In this document: positions 29,757 through 38,684 of the stretch, piece after piece
Numbering within the stretch: the first letter of the stretch is position 1
Layout: each line of letters starts with the position of its first letter
Assembly: GCA_025359265.1 (NCBI GenBank)
Contig: JANYHB010000044.1
Span: 1 to 42,960 of the forward strand
Reading direction: 5' to 3'
DNA from: Hyphomicrobiales bacterium
GTDB lineage: Bacteria; Pseudomonadota; Alphaproteobacteria; Rhizobiales; Aestuariivirgaceae
Length of the DNA: 42,960 nucleotides
Position numbers and translations under genes: made by a program
Notes under the pieces: generated by a model
What the model was told of the DNA's origin: nothing
The model's database searches: none
Seen by the model: the letters and a program-made list of their open reading frames with translations, nothing else

Positions 29757-30239
29757 TTAAACGTCAGCGGCCACCCGCATGGTGGCAATCTTGTCGGGCT
29801 TGTTCACGGGTTCGCCGCGCTTGATGCCATCAACCACGTCCATGCCCTCCGTCACTTTGCCCCAAGCCGTGTATTGCTTGTCAAGAAAGCGAGCATCGCC
29901 AAAGCAGATAAAAAACTGGCTGTTGGCAGAATTTGGGCTCGACGAACGCGCCATCGAGCAAACGCCTTTAACATGCGGTTCAGCCGAGAATTCGGCCTTT
30001 AAATCCGGCTTCTTGCTGCCGCCCGTGCCGGTGCCTGTGGGGTCGCCGCCTTGCGCCATAAAGCCTTCGATTACCCGGTGAAACACCACGCCATCGTAAA
30101 ATTTTTCACGCGCCAGTTCCTTGATGCGACCCACATGTCCGGGTGCCAAATCAGGCCGTAAGGCAATCACAACTTTGCCCTTGGCCTTGCCAGCGTGGTC
30201 GGCGATTTCCAAGTGGAGGGTATTTTCAAGATCAGCCAT
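29757..30239 (-). CDS. ppiB: Cytoplasmic peptidyl-prolyl cis-trans isomerase, cyclophilin type
   Basis: A 160-residue cyclophilin without signal peptide, so cytoplasmic. The active-site arginine is in VVFHRVIEGFMAQGGDPTGTGTGG, the SQFFICF strand is present, and the tryptophan of QYTAWGKV matches the cyclosporin-contact residue of PpiB-like and eukaryotic cyclophilins. Its ATG shares one base with the stop of the preceding periplasmic paralogue (TAATG). Confidence 0.95.
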   Translation of the reverse strand: MADLENTLHLEIADHAGKAKGKVVIALRPDLAPGHVGRIKELAREKFYDGVVFHRVIEGFMAQGGDPTGTGTGGSKKPDLKAEFSAEPHVKGVCSMARSSSPNSANSQFFICFGDARFLDKQYTAWGKVTEGMDVVDGIKRGEPVNKPDKIATMRVAADV

Positions 30240-30760
30240 TATTGCACCGTTACCTTTGTCATTTTATCTGGGCCTTCCATGGCGCCGGATTGTGGATCAC
30301 CCTTCTTGAGGGAATCGACGCACTTCATTCCTGCATCATCAACTTCGCCAACAACTGTATATTGCCCATCAAGAAAGCCCCCATCGGCAAACATCATGAA
30401 AAACTGGCTGTTGGCCGAGTTTGGGTCGTTGGTACGCGCCATGCCCACCGTGCCGCGCTTGAAATGTTCTTTGGAAAATTCCGCTGCCAGATTAGGCTCC
30501 TTCGAACCACCCCCGCCGGTGCCGGTGGGGTCACCGGTTTGCGCCATGAAGCCGTCAATCACGCGGTGAAAAACGATCCCGTCATAGAACCCAGAAGAAG
30601 CCAGCTTGGTGATTTGCGCCACATGCTTAGGTGCCAAATCGGCACGTAACTTGATGGTGAAAGAGCAGTTCCTCGATGTATCTACTTTTAATGTACCTGC
30701 AGCAAAAACGGGTGCCACAAAAAGCCCCAGCGCGGCGGCTGCAATCAGGAATCGTTTCAT
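30239..30760 (-). CDS. Periplasmic peptidyl-prolyl cis-trans isomerase, cyclophilin type
   Basis: A 173-residue cyclophilin with a signal peptide (MKRFLIAAAALGLFVAPVFAA, cleavage near residue 20-21), so it is exported. It keeps VFHRVIDGFMAQTGDPTGTGGGG and SQFFMMF, but the tryptophan position of the cytoplasmic copy is valine (QYTVVGEV), as in the cyclosporin-insensitive bacterial forms. The ATG at 30760 has GGAG 7 bases upstream. It heads the cluster ppi-ppiB-queA-tgt; the two cyclophilins look like an ancient duplication with one copy kept in each compartment. Confidence 0.94.
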   Translation of the reverse strand: MKRFLIAAAALGLFVAPVFAAGTLKVDTSRNCSFTIKLRADLAPKHVAQITKLASSGFYDGIVFHRVIDGFMAQTGDPTGTGGGGSKEPNLAAEFSKEHFKRGTVGMARTNDPNSANSQFFMMFADGGFLDGQYTVVGEVDDAGMKCVDSLKKGDPQSGAMEGPDKMTKVTVQ

Positions 30761-30855
30761 CAAAATCTCCATTAAAGTGGCAAGGCAACTAGCCGTAATT
30801 GGCCTTCAAGGCAACAGAGTGGCAATTCTATGAAAAAGCTTTATGCAACCATGGC

Positions 30856-31674
30856 ATGAGACCGCCTTTTCAAAAATCAGCGCCCAAATTCAACCGAAGG
30901 TATGACGGCCCGCCGCCACCCAAACCGGGGCCAACGAATGACGCCGAACGCAAATTGGTATTTGATCCAGAGAATGACTTGATTTACGGGGCCCATTCAG
31001 CGGCCGCCGCCTTGGCCAACCCAAAACGCAAATGCGTGAAATTGTGGACCACCGAAAATGGCGCAGCGCGTCTGCGCGAAGAAATTGGCGCACTGCCGAT
31101 TGAGCCTGAACTGGTTCACCCGCGTCTGCTTGATCACATGCTGAAAAGCCAGGACGCTGTTCATCAGGGGATTATCCTTGAAGCAAAGCCGTTGCGCCAG
31201 CCCAGGCTTGATCAACTGCCACTCTCCGGCATTGTTCTTGTGCTGGATCAGGTGACAGATCCTCATAATGTTGGCGCCATCATGCGCTCCTGCGCTGCTT
31301 TTAACGTCACCGGCCTGATAACAACCACGCGCAATGCCGCCGAAACCAATGGCGTTTTTATGAAGGCAGCGTCGGGTGCCTTTGAGCATGTGTCCTATGT
31401 GACAGTCACTAATTTGGCGCGCGCTTTGGAAGAATTGCGAAGCAACGGGTTCAAACTGGTTGGCCTTGATTCAGAGGCCGAAACAATGATCGATGATGTG
31501 GCGGAGTCACGTCCCTTGGCGCTTGTTTTGGGCGCTGAAGGTAAAGGCATGCGTCAACTCACGCGTGATACGTGCGATGTGTTGGCCCGCATTGCGATGC
31601 CCGGAAAAATAAAAAGCTTGAACGTGTCAATCGCGGCTGCGGTTTGCCTTTACGCACTCAGTCGCGCCAAATAA
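30856..31674 (+). CDS. rlmB: 23S rRNA (guanosine-2'-O-)-methyltransferase RlmB / TrmH family
   Basis: A 272-residue SPOUT methyltransferase. After a basic N-terminal leader there is the substrate-binding domain (IYGAHSAAAALANP...), then the knotted catalytic domain with LDQVTDPHNVGAIMRSCAAF (motif 1), LVLGAEGKGMRQL (motif 2) and MPGKIKSLNVSIAAAVCLYAL (motif 3). RlmB methylates G2251 of 23S rRNA in E. coli; assignment to RlmB over other TrmH relatives rests on domain layout. The ATG at 30856 is preferred over a TTG at 30799. It diverges from the cyclophilin cluster, and its stop codon lies within the T-tract of the opposite-strand terminator. Confidence 0.9.
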   Translation: MRPPFQKSAPKFNRRYDGPPPPKPGPTNDAERKLVFDPENDLIYGAHSAAAALANPKRKCVKLWTTENGAARLREEIGALPIEPELVHPRLLDHMLKSQDAVHQGIILEAKPLRQPRLDQLPLSGIVLVLDQVTDPHNVGAIMRSCAAFNVTGLITTTRNAAETNGVFMKAASGAFEHVSYVTVTNLARALEELRSNGFKLVGLDSEAETMIDDVAESRPLALVLGAEGKGMRQLTRDTCDVLARIAMPGKIKSLNVSIAAAVCLYALSRAK

Positions 31675-31697
31675 AAAGGGCCAGATCACTCTGGCCC
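31669..31697 (-). terminator. Rho-independent terminator of the glycine-rich protein gene
   Basis: An 8-bp perfect stem (GGGCCAGA 31678-31685, TCTGGCCC 31690-31697) with a 4-base loop; on the minus strand it is followed by TTTTTATTT. It may also stop transcription of rlmB from the other side, though without a T-tract. Confidence 0.85.
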
Positions 31698-31722
31698 TCA
31701 AGCGATTTAAACGCGGCAGTGA

Positions 31723-32802
31723 TCAATAACCGCCATCCTTGCTGAGTGTTGGCCCATAATGAACCACATATCCTGGATCATAGCAGTTGCAGCCGCCGCC
31801 ATCAGCGCCAAAGCCATAACCGCCCATATTTCCGCGGCCATAGTGATGCTGGCGCAACCGCTTGGCATAGCGTGCATGGTGTCGGCGCATGCCGTAACCT
31901 TGCTCCTGGCCGTAGCCACCGCCAAAAGCATAGCCGCCAGCATATTGGCCATAATTTGCCGTGGCAGCATAGCCGCCATCATTGGCATATCCACTTTCAC
32001 GTGTGCGGCGTTGCGCTTGCATGACAGCAGCAGTGCTGCCTACAAAAACATCTCCGCCAGCATTATATCCGCCGCCATTGCCTGCGAAATTGCCGCCGTA
32101 ATACTCGCCGCGATGACGTGCTATAACCCGTGGGCGCCCATAGCCAAAATCCTGTACGAAGCGATGGCGCAAAACGCGGCGCTGAACAAAGCGCGGTTCG
32201 GGCGCATAGCCGCCACCGCCAAAATAACTCTCGCCATTATGCGCAAAGCCACGGCCATAGCGACATTCGCTCACGCTTCGAACCGGAATCAGTTGCCCGT
32301 TGACGACGCAGGTAATCGTTCGACCACCATAATAATCGCCACCACCACTTCCTCCACCGAATATCGTGCCGCCGTCGTTTCCGTTGCCGCCTTCACCATT
32401 TCCTCCGCCACCTTTTCCACCACCGCCATGACCACCACCGTGGCCTCCGCCATGACCACCGCCGTAGCCGCCGCCATGACCACCGCCGTAGCCACCACCG
32501 CCATTGCCGCCACCGTTGCCACCACCGCCATTGCCACCGCCATTGCCGCCGCCGCCTTTTCCGCCACCGCCATTACCGCCGCCGTTGCCACCATCGTTGC
32601 CGCCGCCGCCTTTTCCGCCGCCGCCATTACCGCCGCCATTTTTATCGCCCCCGCCGCCGCCAGCAGGAATGCCGGCCGCTTTAACGCCCGTGCCGTGTTT
32701 GCCAACTGCAATAGCCCCAGTGAGGCCCGTGGCCAGTGGCGCTAAGGCGAAAACGCCGGCAGCAAATAATGCTGGCACGATGAACTTCCGAGAGTGAGAC
32801 AT
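31723..32802 (-). CDS. Glycine-rich exported protein of unknown function
   Basis: A 359-residue protein with a basic N terminus and a hydrophobic segment (IVPALFAAGVFALAPLATGLTGA, 8-30) that reads as a signal peptide. Residues 48-160 are almost pure glycine with regular interruptions by Asn, Lys, His or Tyr (GGGNGGGGKGGGG type repeats). The C-terminal half is rich in Gly, Tyr, Arg and His and has two cysteine pairs (near 165/180 and CNC near the end), suggesting disulfides in an extracytoplasmic setting. I do not recognise a family. It may be a structural or surface protein. The gene is monocistronic with a strong terminator. The repeats (about 32323-32661) create a long spurious reading frame on the other strand. 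Confidence 0.75.
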   Translation of the reverse strand: MSHSRKFIVPALFAAGVFALAPLATGLTGAIAVGKHGTGVKAAGIPAGGGGGDKNGGGNGGGGKGGGGNDGGNGGGNGGGGKGGGGNGGGNGGGGNGGGNGGGGYGGGHGGGYGGGHGGGHGGGHGGGGKGGGGNGEGGNGNDGGTIFGGGSGGGDYYGGRTITCVVNGQLIPVRSVSECRYGRGFAHNGESYFGGGGYAPEPRFVQRRVLRHRFVQDFGYGRPRVIARHRGEYYGGNFAGNGGGYNAGGDVFVGSTAAVMQAQRRTRESGYANDGGYAATANYGQYAGGYAFGGGYGQEQGYGMRRHHARYAKRLRQHHYGRGNMGGYGFGADGGGCNCYDPGYVVHYGPTLSKDGGY

Positions 32803-32976
32803 TTTTAATTACCCCTTGTTAAACAGTTTTGCTTGGCTGTTTCGAAATGACACAAATCGAAAAGCTTCGGCGGCGATGACAGGGGTGTTGCAGCAATGGG
32901 GCCAAATGGACTAAGGAGCCCATGCGAGGGTCTCGAACACCCTTCCCAGTTAGCTGTTAGGGTTAATTGCACCAAT

Positions 32977-33052
<76 letters not shown>

Positions 33053-33424
33053 ATCTTTTCAATAACTTACATAAGTTCGAAATCCCTCTTAGTCTCTTTT
33101 TAGCTTCTTTTTTGTTGTTGTTAAAATGGCGGTGGCAAGGCCATGATGCTAAGATAGAGCACATGAAGAAGACAGTGGATCAAGTGACTTGGCGGGTGGA
33201 ACCCTTGCCTTTGGTAACGCAGCAAGAGCAAAATGACCTAAATCTTCTGGCAAAGCTTCTTCAGCAGAAAATGCCAGTAATTCAGTTTTGAATTTTCTGC
33301 GTTGCGCGAAGTCTAAAGTTCCACAAGAGCTTAAAAAAATAGCTCAACCAAGCCACTATTTGGCGAAGCGTCGCGAAACAAATATTGTGCGACCCATCCA
33401 ATCAACAGTTTTCCTATTTGGAAC
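33053..33424. other. AT-rich gap after tRNA-Thr
   Basis: This stretch is AT-richer than the surroundings and holds no recognisable gene on either strand apart from the doubtful 42-codon frame listed separately. No repeat of the tRNA-Thr 3' end was seen within or beyond it, so there is no visible attachment site. Confidence 0.5.
33163..33291 (+). CDS. Possible small protein of 42 residues
   Basis: ATG 33163 preceded by AGATAGAG opens a 42-codon frame giving a charged peptide (starts MKKTVDQVTWRVEPLPLV, ends KMPVIQF) with a helical QQEQNDLNLLAKLLQQ centre. No family recognised. It could be a remnant of a longer gene or chance. Confidence 0.25.
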   Translation: MKKTVDQVTWRVEPLPLVTQQEQNDLNLLAKLLQQKMPVIQF

Positions 33425-35134
33425 TCAAAGCTTCAACGCGTATTTTACAAAGTCACCCATCGTATATTTACCGCCCTTCGCAGCAGGAGGTTGCCATTTT
33501 GGATTTTGATTGAGGAAAGAATGACTGTCTGCCAACATTAATCCGATGAGTGTTTCGGCAACAATCCGCCCCCCAACTGGGCCAAGGGTGACAGGGACTT
33601 CATTTGCTTCATTCATGGTTTTCGCATCTTTAGAAGCTGTCTCCCATTGTTCATATGCTTCAGCTAACACATAAAACCAAAGAGGTGCCTTGTTGCTGAA
33701 TTCCTTGCTATTGATATCAGTAATGTTTTTTCTGTCGTCTGTATCAGCATCATTTTTACGCTGCGCTTTACCAACCCATAATTTAGAGTCAGGCAAAGGC
33801 GTCTCACCCATAGCTCGCGCCACATCTTGGCCGCTGGGCAAACCCATGCTGTTGCCGCGCCAGAGGTTGCGAATGGCAAGATTGCTCGGGCTTTTAACAG
33901 CATCTTTTTCAGTTGACGGAAGATTATCGAGAGTAAGTGACGTGCCCACCGGCTCAGGATCATGCGAAAATTCAGGCAAAAAAGCTAAGGGATTTACTAT
34001 CGAAGTATCAATTTTATAGGCGGGCTGAACTCTTTCCTTGCCGCCTTTTGTACCCGAGCCATTAATATCAAAAAACAGACTCCAATCGATTCCCCAATTT
34101 CTTGGGAATTTACCAAACCCATTGAGACCGCGTTCTTGCACACCCGCGAATATGAAGAGCCGGCCATCAATAGCTTCATTGTCCGTACGATCTGGGCCAG
34201 TAAACGTGGTGTTGAGCCGATATATTGGCCGCACCATCGAATGGCCATAGCGATAAGCCGCTGCGGCAAATTCGATTGGCATATAAGCAGAATCGTGAAA
34301 ATGATAAAAACACAGTTTGGGGCCATTACCGCAGATATTACCATCCATTCGCCCTAGCCAGATTTTATCCATCGTCTTGTCACCAACAATTTTGGGCAGA
34401 TAATCGTGCAAAACCACATATTGGTAATGCCATTGTACTTGCTGTTGAATTGCATAAAAGCTGCAATCAGGATTTTGGGCCAACATATCATCTGCCGTGC
34501 GGTTATGAAATTGCAGAAAAACGCCCTGTAATTGCGAGACGATAACATTTTCATCATTACGCTTATCACCAATGACCGCCCGATTTTTTGCCCCCAATCG
34601 CGGCAAATCATGGGTTAAAACTTTGCCACCTTTGCCCTCAGTAAGTTTGTCAACTCCCAAAATAAATTTCTTGCCCTCTGGCTGTTCATACATATAAGGC
34701 TGATCGTCGGGTCCACGCCCATATAGGCAATCGAGATCAAGCGCTGGTGTGCGAAAATCAATCAGTCCATCCGGATCATTACGTTTTTGCAAGCTGCTCG
34801 CGGGATCAAATGTTATATCGTGGTCGATGAATTGGCCAAGATAAGTGTAGCCCGCAGATATTCCTGTGTTTTCTTCACCATCTTGAATTCTATTATGGTT
34901 TTCTGGGGCAGCAGAAGGTTTTCCATTCTCTTTTTCGGCGTCTGCCGACATTGCCTTGGCCAAATCACTTAAGGCTTCCCCATCGAATTCAGCTACAGGC
35001 AACGACCGGAACATGCGCCCAAACCGACCTACAAATGTCCGGGAACCACGATTAACTTGGTCGCCACGCACTCCGCCGCCATGGGCACCCGCCGCAGCGC
35101 TTGTTCCCACTTTTGCTTTAGCCATATATTCCAT
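33425..35134 (-). CDS. Animal-type haem peroxidase family protein
   Basis: A 569-residue bacterial member of the peroxidase-cyclooxygenase superfamily. The haem pocket is complete: distal histidine 105 in LGQFIDHDITFDP, distal arginine 192 and glutamate 195 in GDKRNDEN, and proximal histidine 298 in YRYGHSMVRP; FLQFHNR (207-212) and WHYQYVVLHDYLPKIVG are further family motifs. An active enzyme would use hydrogen peroxide to oxidise halides or organic substrates, which are not known here. There is no signal peptide; the N terminus is Gly/Ala-rich. The ATG at 35134 has AGGAG at good spacing. The gene is alone and AT-richer than its neighbours, suggesting horizontal gain. Confidence 0.92.
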   Translation of the reverse strand: MEYMAKAKVGTSAAAGAHGGGVRGDQVNRGSRTFVGRFGRMFRSLPVAEFDGEALSDLAKAMSADAEKENGKPSAAPENHNRIQDGEENTGISAGYTYLGQFIDHDITFDPASSLQKRNDPDGLIDFRTPALDLDCLYGRGPDDQPYMYEQPEGKKFILGVDKLTEGKGGKVLTHDLPRLGAKNRAVIGDKRNDENVIVSQLQGVFLQFHNRTADDMLAQNPDCSFYAIQQQVQWHYQYVVLHDYLPKIVGDKTMDKIWLGRMDGNICGNGPKLCFYHFHDSAYMPIEFAAAAYRYGHSMVRPIYRLNTTFTGPDRTDNEAIDGRLFIFAGVQERGLNGFGKFPRNWGIDWSLFFDINGSGTKGGKERVQPAYKIDTSIVNPLAFLPEFSHDPEPVGTSLTLDNLPSTEKDAVKSPSNLAIRNLWRGNSMGLPSGQDVARAMGETPLPDSKLWVGKAQRKNDADTDDRKNITDINSKEFSNKAPLWFYVLAEAYEQWETASKDAKTMNEANEVPVTLGPVGGRIVAETLIGLMLADSHSFLNQNPKWQPPAAKGGKYTMGDFVKYALKL

Positions 35135-35512
35135 TTCAACTCTCCTTTTGTTGAGCAGTTTCAAAAAATTATGAAATCAAATTTCAACGAGATAAAACGA
35201 GGGCTTAGGACGCAAGCACAGTTCCAGCAGAGATACATCTGCAACTTTTAATTGGAATAATTCAAATAATTTCAATCGAATAATTGCACTTTTCAATTAG
35301 TTTGACAAGGCAATGCCAGATAAGCTGTCGATCCAAGTGTCACGCTCAACCCAAGCTCTCCGTCCAATTACTGCAGCCGCCACAACGCGCGCTTTGCCGT
35401 CTCTTGTCGTTGGCGCTGTTAAGGCTCCCACATGTATACGACACTGTGCCCGAGCCTTCACACCCCAAAATCGGCAGCGCGGATGTTTGGTGTGGCACTT
35501 GCACCAGCTGTT
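35135..35512. other. Intergenic region between haem peroxidase and surE
   Basis: The left part (35135-35300) is strongly AT-rich and carries imperfect repeats of AATAATT/TTCAA; it forms the leader and promoter of the peroxidase gene. The right part (35310-35512) is GC-normal but has no convincing gene on either strand. In several proteobacteria pcm follows surE; it is not found here. Confidence 0.5.
35280..35308 (-). promoter_or_regulatory. Candidate promoter of the haem peroxidase gene
   Basis: On the minus strand TTGTCA (35308-35303) and AATTAT (35285-35280) are 17 bases apart, leaving a leader of about 140 bases before the start codon. Found by eye in AT-rich sequence, where chance matches are common. 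Confidence 0.35.
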
Positions 35513-36265
35513 TCAAAATGCTGCGCGAAGCGTGGTCAGCAAATCCAATTGGGTCAAATTCATATGCAACGGCGTAACTGAAATCTTGCGGGCATATACC
35601 GCCTCAAGATCAGTGCCAGCGGGTGGCAAACCCCTATCGCGCTTGAATGTCATCCAGAAATAAGGTTCACCGCGATGATCCATCCGTTCATCAACCACCA
35701 TATAATTCTGGTCGCGCTTGCCTTGTTTGGAAATTTCAACGCCTGCAACCTCTTCAACGCGACAATCGGGGAAGTTTACGTTCATCAAATTGCCATCGCC
35801 GAAATTCAGGGCCACCAATTTATTGATGATATCTGCGCCATGCGCGGAGGCCACGGCAAAAGTGGTGCCGTTGTCATACAGGCCCATACATTGTGAAAGG
35901 GCGATGGACTTGATGCCCAAAGACGTGCCTTCCATCGCAGCGGCAATGGTGCCGGAATAAGTCACATCATCGGCAATGTTCTGGCCACGGTTAACACCAG
36001 ATAACAAGAGGTCTGGCATTCCCGGCATGATTTTGCGGCACGCCATGATCACACAATCAGTTGGGGTGCCAGTCACCTCGAAGCGCCGGGCCTCAATGTG
36101 CCGATAGCGCAGCGGATGTGACAAAGTCAGCGAATGCCCTGCCCCAGACCGTTCAACATCAGGCGCCACAACCCAAACATCGTCGCTCAAGGTTTGCGCG
36201 ATCGCCTCCAGCACTTTCAGCCCCGGTCCGTGGATGCCGTCGTCATTGGTAACAAGAATGCGCAT
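35513..36265 (-). CDS. surE: 5'/3'-nucleotidase SurE
   Basis: SurE is a metal-dependent nucleotidase of survival and stress metabolism. The 250-residue protein has the metal site MRILVTNDDG (aspartates 8 and 9), serine 40 in DVERSGAGHS and asparagine 92 in LSGVNRGQN, the four ligand positions of the family, plus YSGTIAAAMEG. It begins 5 bases after serS in the same direction, so the two are co-transcribed, an arrangement common in alphaproteobacteria. Confidence 0.97.
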   Translation of the reverse strand: MRILVTNDDGIHGPGLKVLEAIAQTLSDDVWVVAPDVERSGAGHSLTLSHPLRYRHIEARRFEVTGTPTDCVIMACRKIMPGMPDLLLSGVNRGQNIADDVTYSGTIAAAMEGTSLGIKSIALSQCMGLYDNGTTFAVASAHGADIINKLVALNFGDGNLMNVNFPDCRVEEVAGVEISKQGKRDQNYMVVDERMDHRGEPYFWMTFKRDRGLPPAGTDLEAVYARKISVTPLHMNLTQLDLLTTLRAAF

Positions 36266-36270
36266 GGTGC

Positions 36271-37551
36271 TCAGGGCCTTTTGATCACTGCCATGCCGCC
36301 CATGTATGGCTGCAAGGCTTGTGGGATGGTGACAGAGCCATCGGGGTTTTGATAATTTTCCAGCAATGCCACCATGGTGCGCCCTACTGCAAGAGCTGAG
36401 CCATTGAGTGTGTGCACATAACGCGCCTGTTTGGCATCACCGGCTTTGCACCGCGCATCCATGCGGCGCGCCTGAAAATCTCCAAACTGCGAACACGATG
36501 AAATTTCACGGAAAGAGTTTTGCCCAGGCAGCCACACCTCCAGGTCATACGTCTTGCGTGATCCGAAGCCCATGTCGCCCGTACACAACAACATGGTGCG
36601 GAAATGCAGACCCAAACGTTTCAGAATTTCTTCAGCACAGCCCGTCATCCGCTCGTGCTCAGCATCCGATTGTTCCGGAGCGACGATCGATACCAGTTCC
36701 ACTTTTGAAAATTGATGTTGGCGGATCATGCCGCGGGTATCGCGTCCAGCAGCACCCGCCTCCGCGCGAAAGCACGGTGTATAAGCCGTCATGCGCAACG
36801 GCAGAGTTGCTTCGTCCAACACCTGCTCGCGTACCAAGTTGGTGAGTGAGGCCTCCGCTGTCGGAATAAGCCAATGGCCGGAATTGACCTGAAACATGTC
36901 CTCGCGGGATTTTGGAAGCTGGCCGACGCCATACATGCATTCTTCGCGCAACATATAGGGCGCGTAGGTTTCGCTGTAACCAAATTCACTGGTGTGGATA
37001 TCCAACATGAATTGCCCAAGTGCACGTTCCATCTTGGCAAGTGCGCCTTTCAGAACCACGAAACGCGCGCCAGACAATTTGGCGGCCGCTTCGAAATCCA
37101 TGAGCTTGAGCCCTTCTCCGATTTCGAAATGTTGCAGCGGCGTATAATTATATTCAGGCCTCGTGCCCCAACGGCGCACTTCCACATTGCCATGTTCGTC
37201 CTTGCCTTCCGGCACAGATGGCAGTGGAATGTTGGCGATGCCGGAAAGTGCGTCTTGCAATTCTTTGCCCAACAACCGTTCGTTTTCTTCGCCGGCGCCA
37301 ATCTGGTCTTTCAGTGCCGCAACCTCGGCCTTCAACTTTTCCGCCAGAGCCATATCCTTCTTGCCAATCGCCGCACCAATATCTTTTGACAAGGTGTTGC
37401 GACGGCTTTGGGCATCTTGCAGCGTTGACATTTCAGAGCGGCGCTTTTCATCCAAAGCCATCAATGCGGCAGATTGTGCAGCAAGCCCGCGACGTGCCAG
37501 ACCTGCATCAAACGCCGCAGGATTTTCACGAATGGATTTAATGTCATGCAT
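36271..37551 (-). CDS. serS: Seryl-tRNA synthetase
   Basis: SerS charges tRNA-Ser. The 426-residue class II enzyme has the N-terminal antiparallel coiled coil (about 30-100) that grips the tRNA variable arm, motif 2 [22 protein letters not shown], the serine-binding ELVSI region and motif 3 [18 protein letters not shown]. Length and order are normal. It is the first gene of serS-surE. Confidence 0.98.
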   Translation of the reverse strand: MHDIKSIRENPAAFDAGLARRGLAAQSAALMALDEKRRSEMSTLQDAQSRRNTLSKDIGAAIGKKDMALAEKLKAEVAALKDQIGAGEENERLLGKELQDALSGIANIPLPSVPEGKDEHGNVEVRRWGTRPEYNYTPLQHFEIGEGLKLMDFEAAAKLSGARFVVLKGALAKMERALGQFMLDIHTSEFGYSETYAPYMLREECMYGVGQLPKSREDMFQVNSGHWLIPTAEASLTNLVREQVLDEATLPLRMTAYTPCFRAEAGAAGRDTRGMIRQHQFSKVELVSIVAPEQSDAEHERMTGCAEEILKRLGLHFRTMLLCTGDMGFGSRKTYDLEVWLPGQNSFREISSCSQFGDFQARRMDARCKAGDAKQARYVHTLNGSALAVGRTMVALLENYQNPDGSVTIPQALQPYMGGMAVIKRP

Positions 37552-37613
37552 GGAAGCACCTTGTGGAATGATTTTGCATTCCTATAGGCAGCTTCGCAGC
37601 CCACTGCAAAGGG

Positions 37614-38078
37614 CTAGTTGGATGGCTCGGTAAAGATGCTGCTCATCACATGGTCACCCTTGGCCAAGCCGATGCGCTTTGCTGTTCCTGCGGCAAGCTC
37701 AATCACCCCGCGCACGGGTTCTTGCACGCCGATAGTATCGAGGGATTTGGGCACGGTGTTTTCCGCGATGGCGGCAATCGTGCCATCCTGCCGCACGAAC
37801 ACCATATCAAGGGCGACATAGGTGTTTTTCATCCACATGGAAATTGGGCGCGGCGATCCAACGTCAAACAGCATGGCCTGATCGGGCGGCATCACTTGGC
37901 GAAACATCAAACCGCGCTCGCGGGTCATTTCGGTGTCTGCCACCTCGGCAGAGAAAGTTGTTGAGGAGTGCGCGCTGACAATGGTTACGGGTTCAACCCG
38001 CATCATGTCTTGTGATATGGCCGCGAACGAAAGTGATTGCGATACAATCAATACAAAGACCGAAAAACCCAACTTCAT
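37614..38078 (-). CDS. DUF192 family exported protein
   Basis: A 154-residue protein with a signal peptide (KLGFSVFVLIVSQSLSFAA, cleavage near residue 20) followed by a DUF192 domain: VEVADTEMTRERGLMFR-type motif (here AEVADTEMTRERGLMFR), MWMKNTYVALDMVFV and VIELAAGTAKRIGLAKGD. The family function is unknown. The ATG at 38078 is chosen over GTG 38090. It directly follows the twin cold-shock gene by 24 bases and is likely co-transcribed. Confidence 0.88.
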   Translation of the reverse strand: MKLGFSVFVLIVSQSLSFAAISQDMMRVEPVTIVSAHSSTTFSAEVADTEMTRERGLMFRQVMPPDQAMLFDVGSPRPISMWMKNTYVALDMVFVRQDGTIAAIAENTVPKSLDTIGVQEPVRGVIELAAGTAKRIGLAKGDHVMSSIFTEPSN

Positions 38079-38102
38079 TACGCAACGCACTGAACCTGAA
38101 CC

Positions 38103-38684
38103 CTAGTTCGTGTGCGGCGGGCCGTTTTCAAGGCTCGTACGCACTTCGGCTGCCATTTTACCGCGATTGGAATCACCATAACGCACATAAATCCAGGTTT
38201 CAGGCACCAGCTCGGCAATGCCAGTCTTGCGCAAAATTTCCATATGCACAAAAATGTCACCCTGGCCTTCACCCTCCGTAACAAAGCCAAAGCCGCGGGT
38301 GCGGTTAAACCACTTCACACGAGCGCGAACCCAAGCACTTTTTGCGGCAACCGGATTATGGGTTTTAGCTGGGCGCTCTACTGGGTGAATGGCGGTTGAA
38401 TGGTCCACACTCAACACGCGCAAACATTGAAAACCTTTTTGCCGGGCGACAACTTCGCAGGCCACACGCGAGCCTTCGAGCGGCGCATCAAAGCCATCAC
38501 GCTTCAAGCAGCTGAGGTGCAATAAAATATCAGGAAGGCCATTGTCAGGAATGATAAAGCCATAACCACGGCCAATATCAAACCACTTCACCAATCCATC
38601 AACACGGATGATCGTTACGCCGTGTTCATTATCAATTCCTACGGGCGTTTTTGCAACGCCTTCGAATTTAGCCGCTTCAGACAT
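38103..38684 (-). CDS. Cold-shock protein with two CSD domains
   Basis: A 193-residue protein with two cold-shock domains: the first (about 25-90) has [15 protein letters not shown] and DILLHLS, the second (about 120-185) has [15 protein letters not shown] and DIFVHME. These carry the RNP1- and RNP2-type motifs that bind single-stranded nucleic acid. Tandem-domain forms are typical of alphaproteobacteria. The linker is about 30 residues, Pro/Ala/Lys-containing. ATG 38684 is preferred. The upstream gap to gloA (346 bases) would give a long leader, which is a usual feature of cold-shock mRNAs but is not shown here. Confidence 0.93.
   Translation of the reverse strand: MSEAAKFEGVAKTPVGIDNEHGVTIIRVDGLVKWFDIGRGYGFIIPDNGLPDILLHLSCLKRDGFDAPLEGSRVACEVVARQKGFQCLRVLSVDHSTAIHPVERPAKTHNPVAAKSAWVRARVKWFNRTRGFGFVTEGEGQGDIFVHMEILRKTGIAELVPETWIYVRYGDSNRGKMAAEVRTSLENGPPHTN

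Noticed and set aside
32380-32660. Short regular repeats that might be read as a CRISPR array
   Set aside because: The units are in-frame glycine codons without unique spacers of constant length.
31759-32745. A 328-codon frame on the plus strand opposite the glycine-rich gene
   Set aside because: It mirrors GGN repeats as Ala/Thr/Ile-rich low-complexity sequence, has no ribosome site or recognisable domain, and the opposite strand has signal peptide, start site and terminator.
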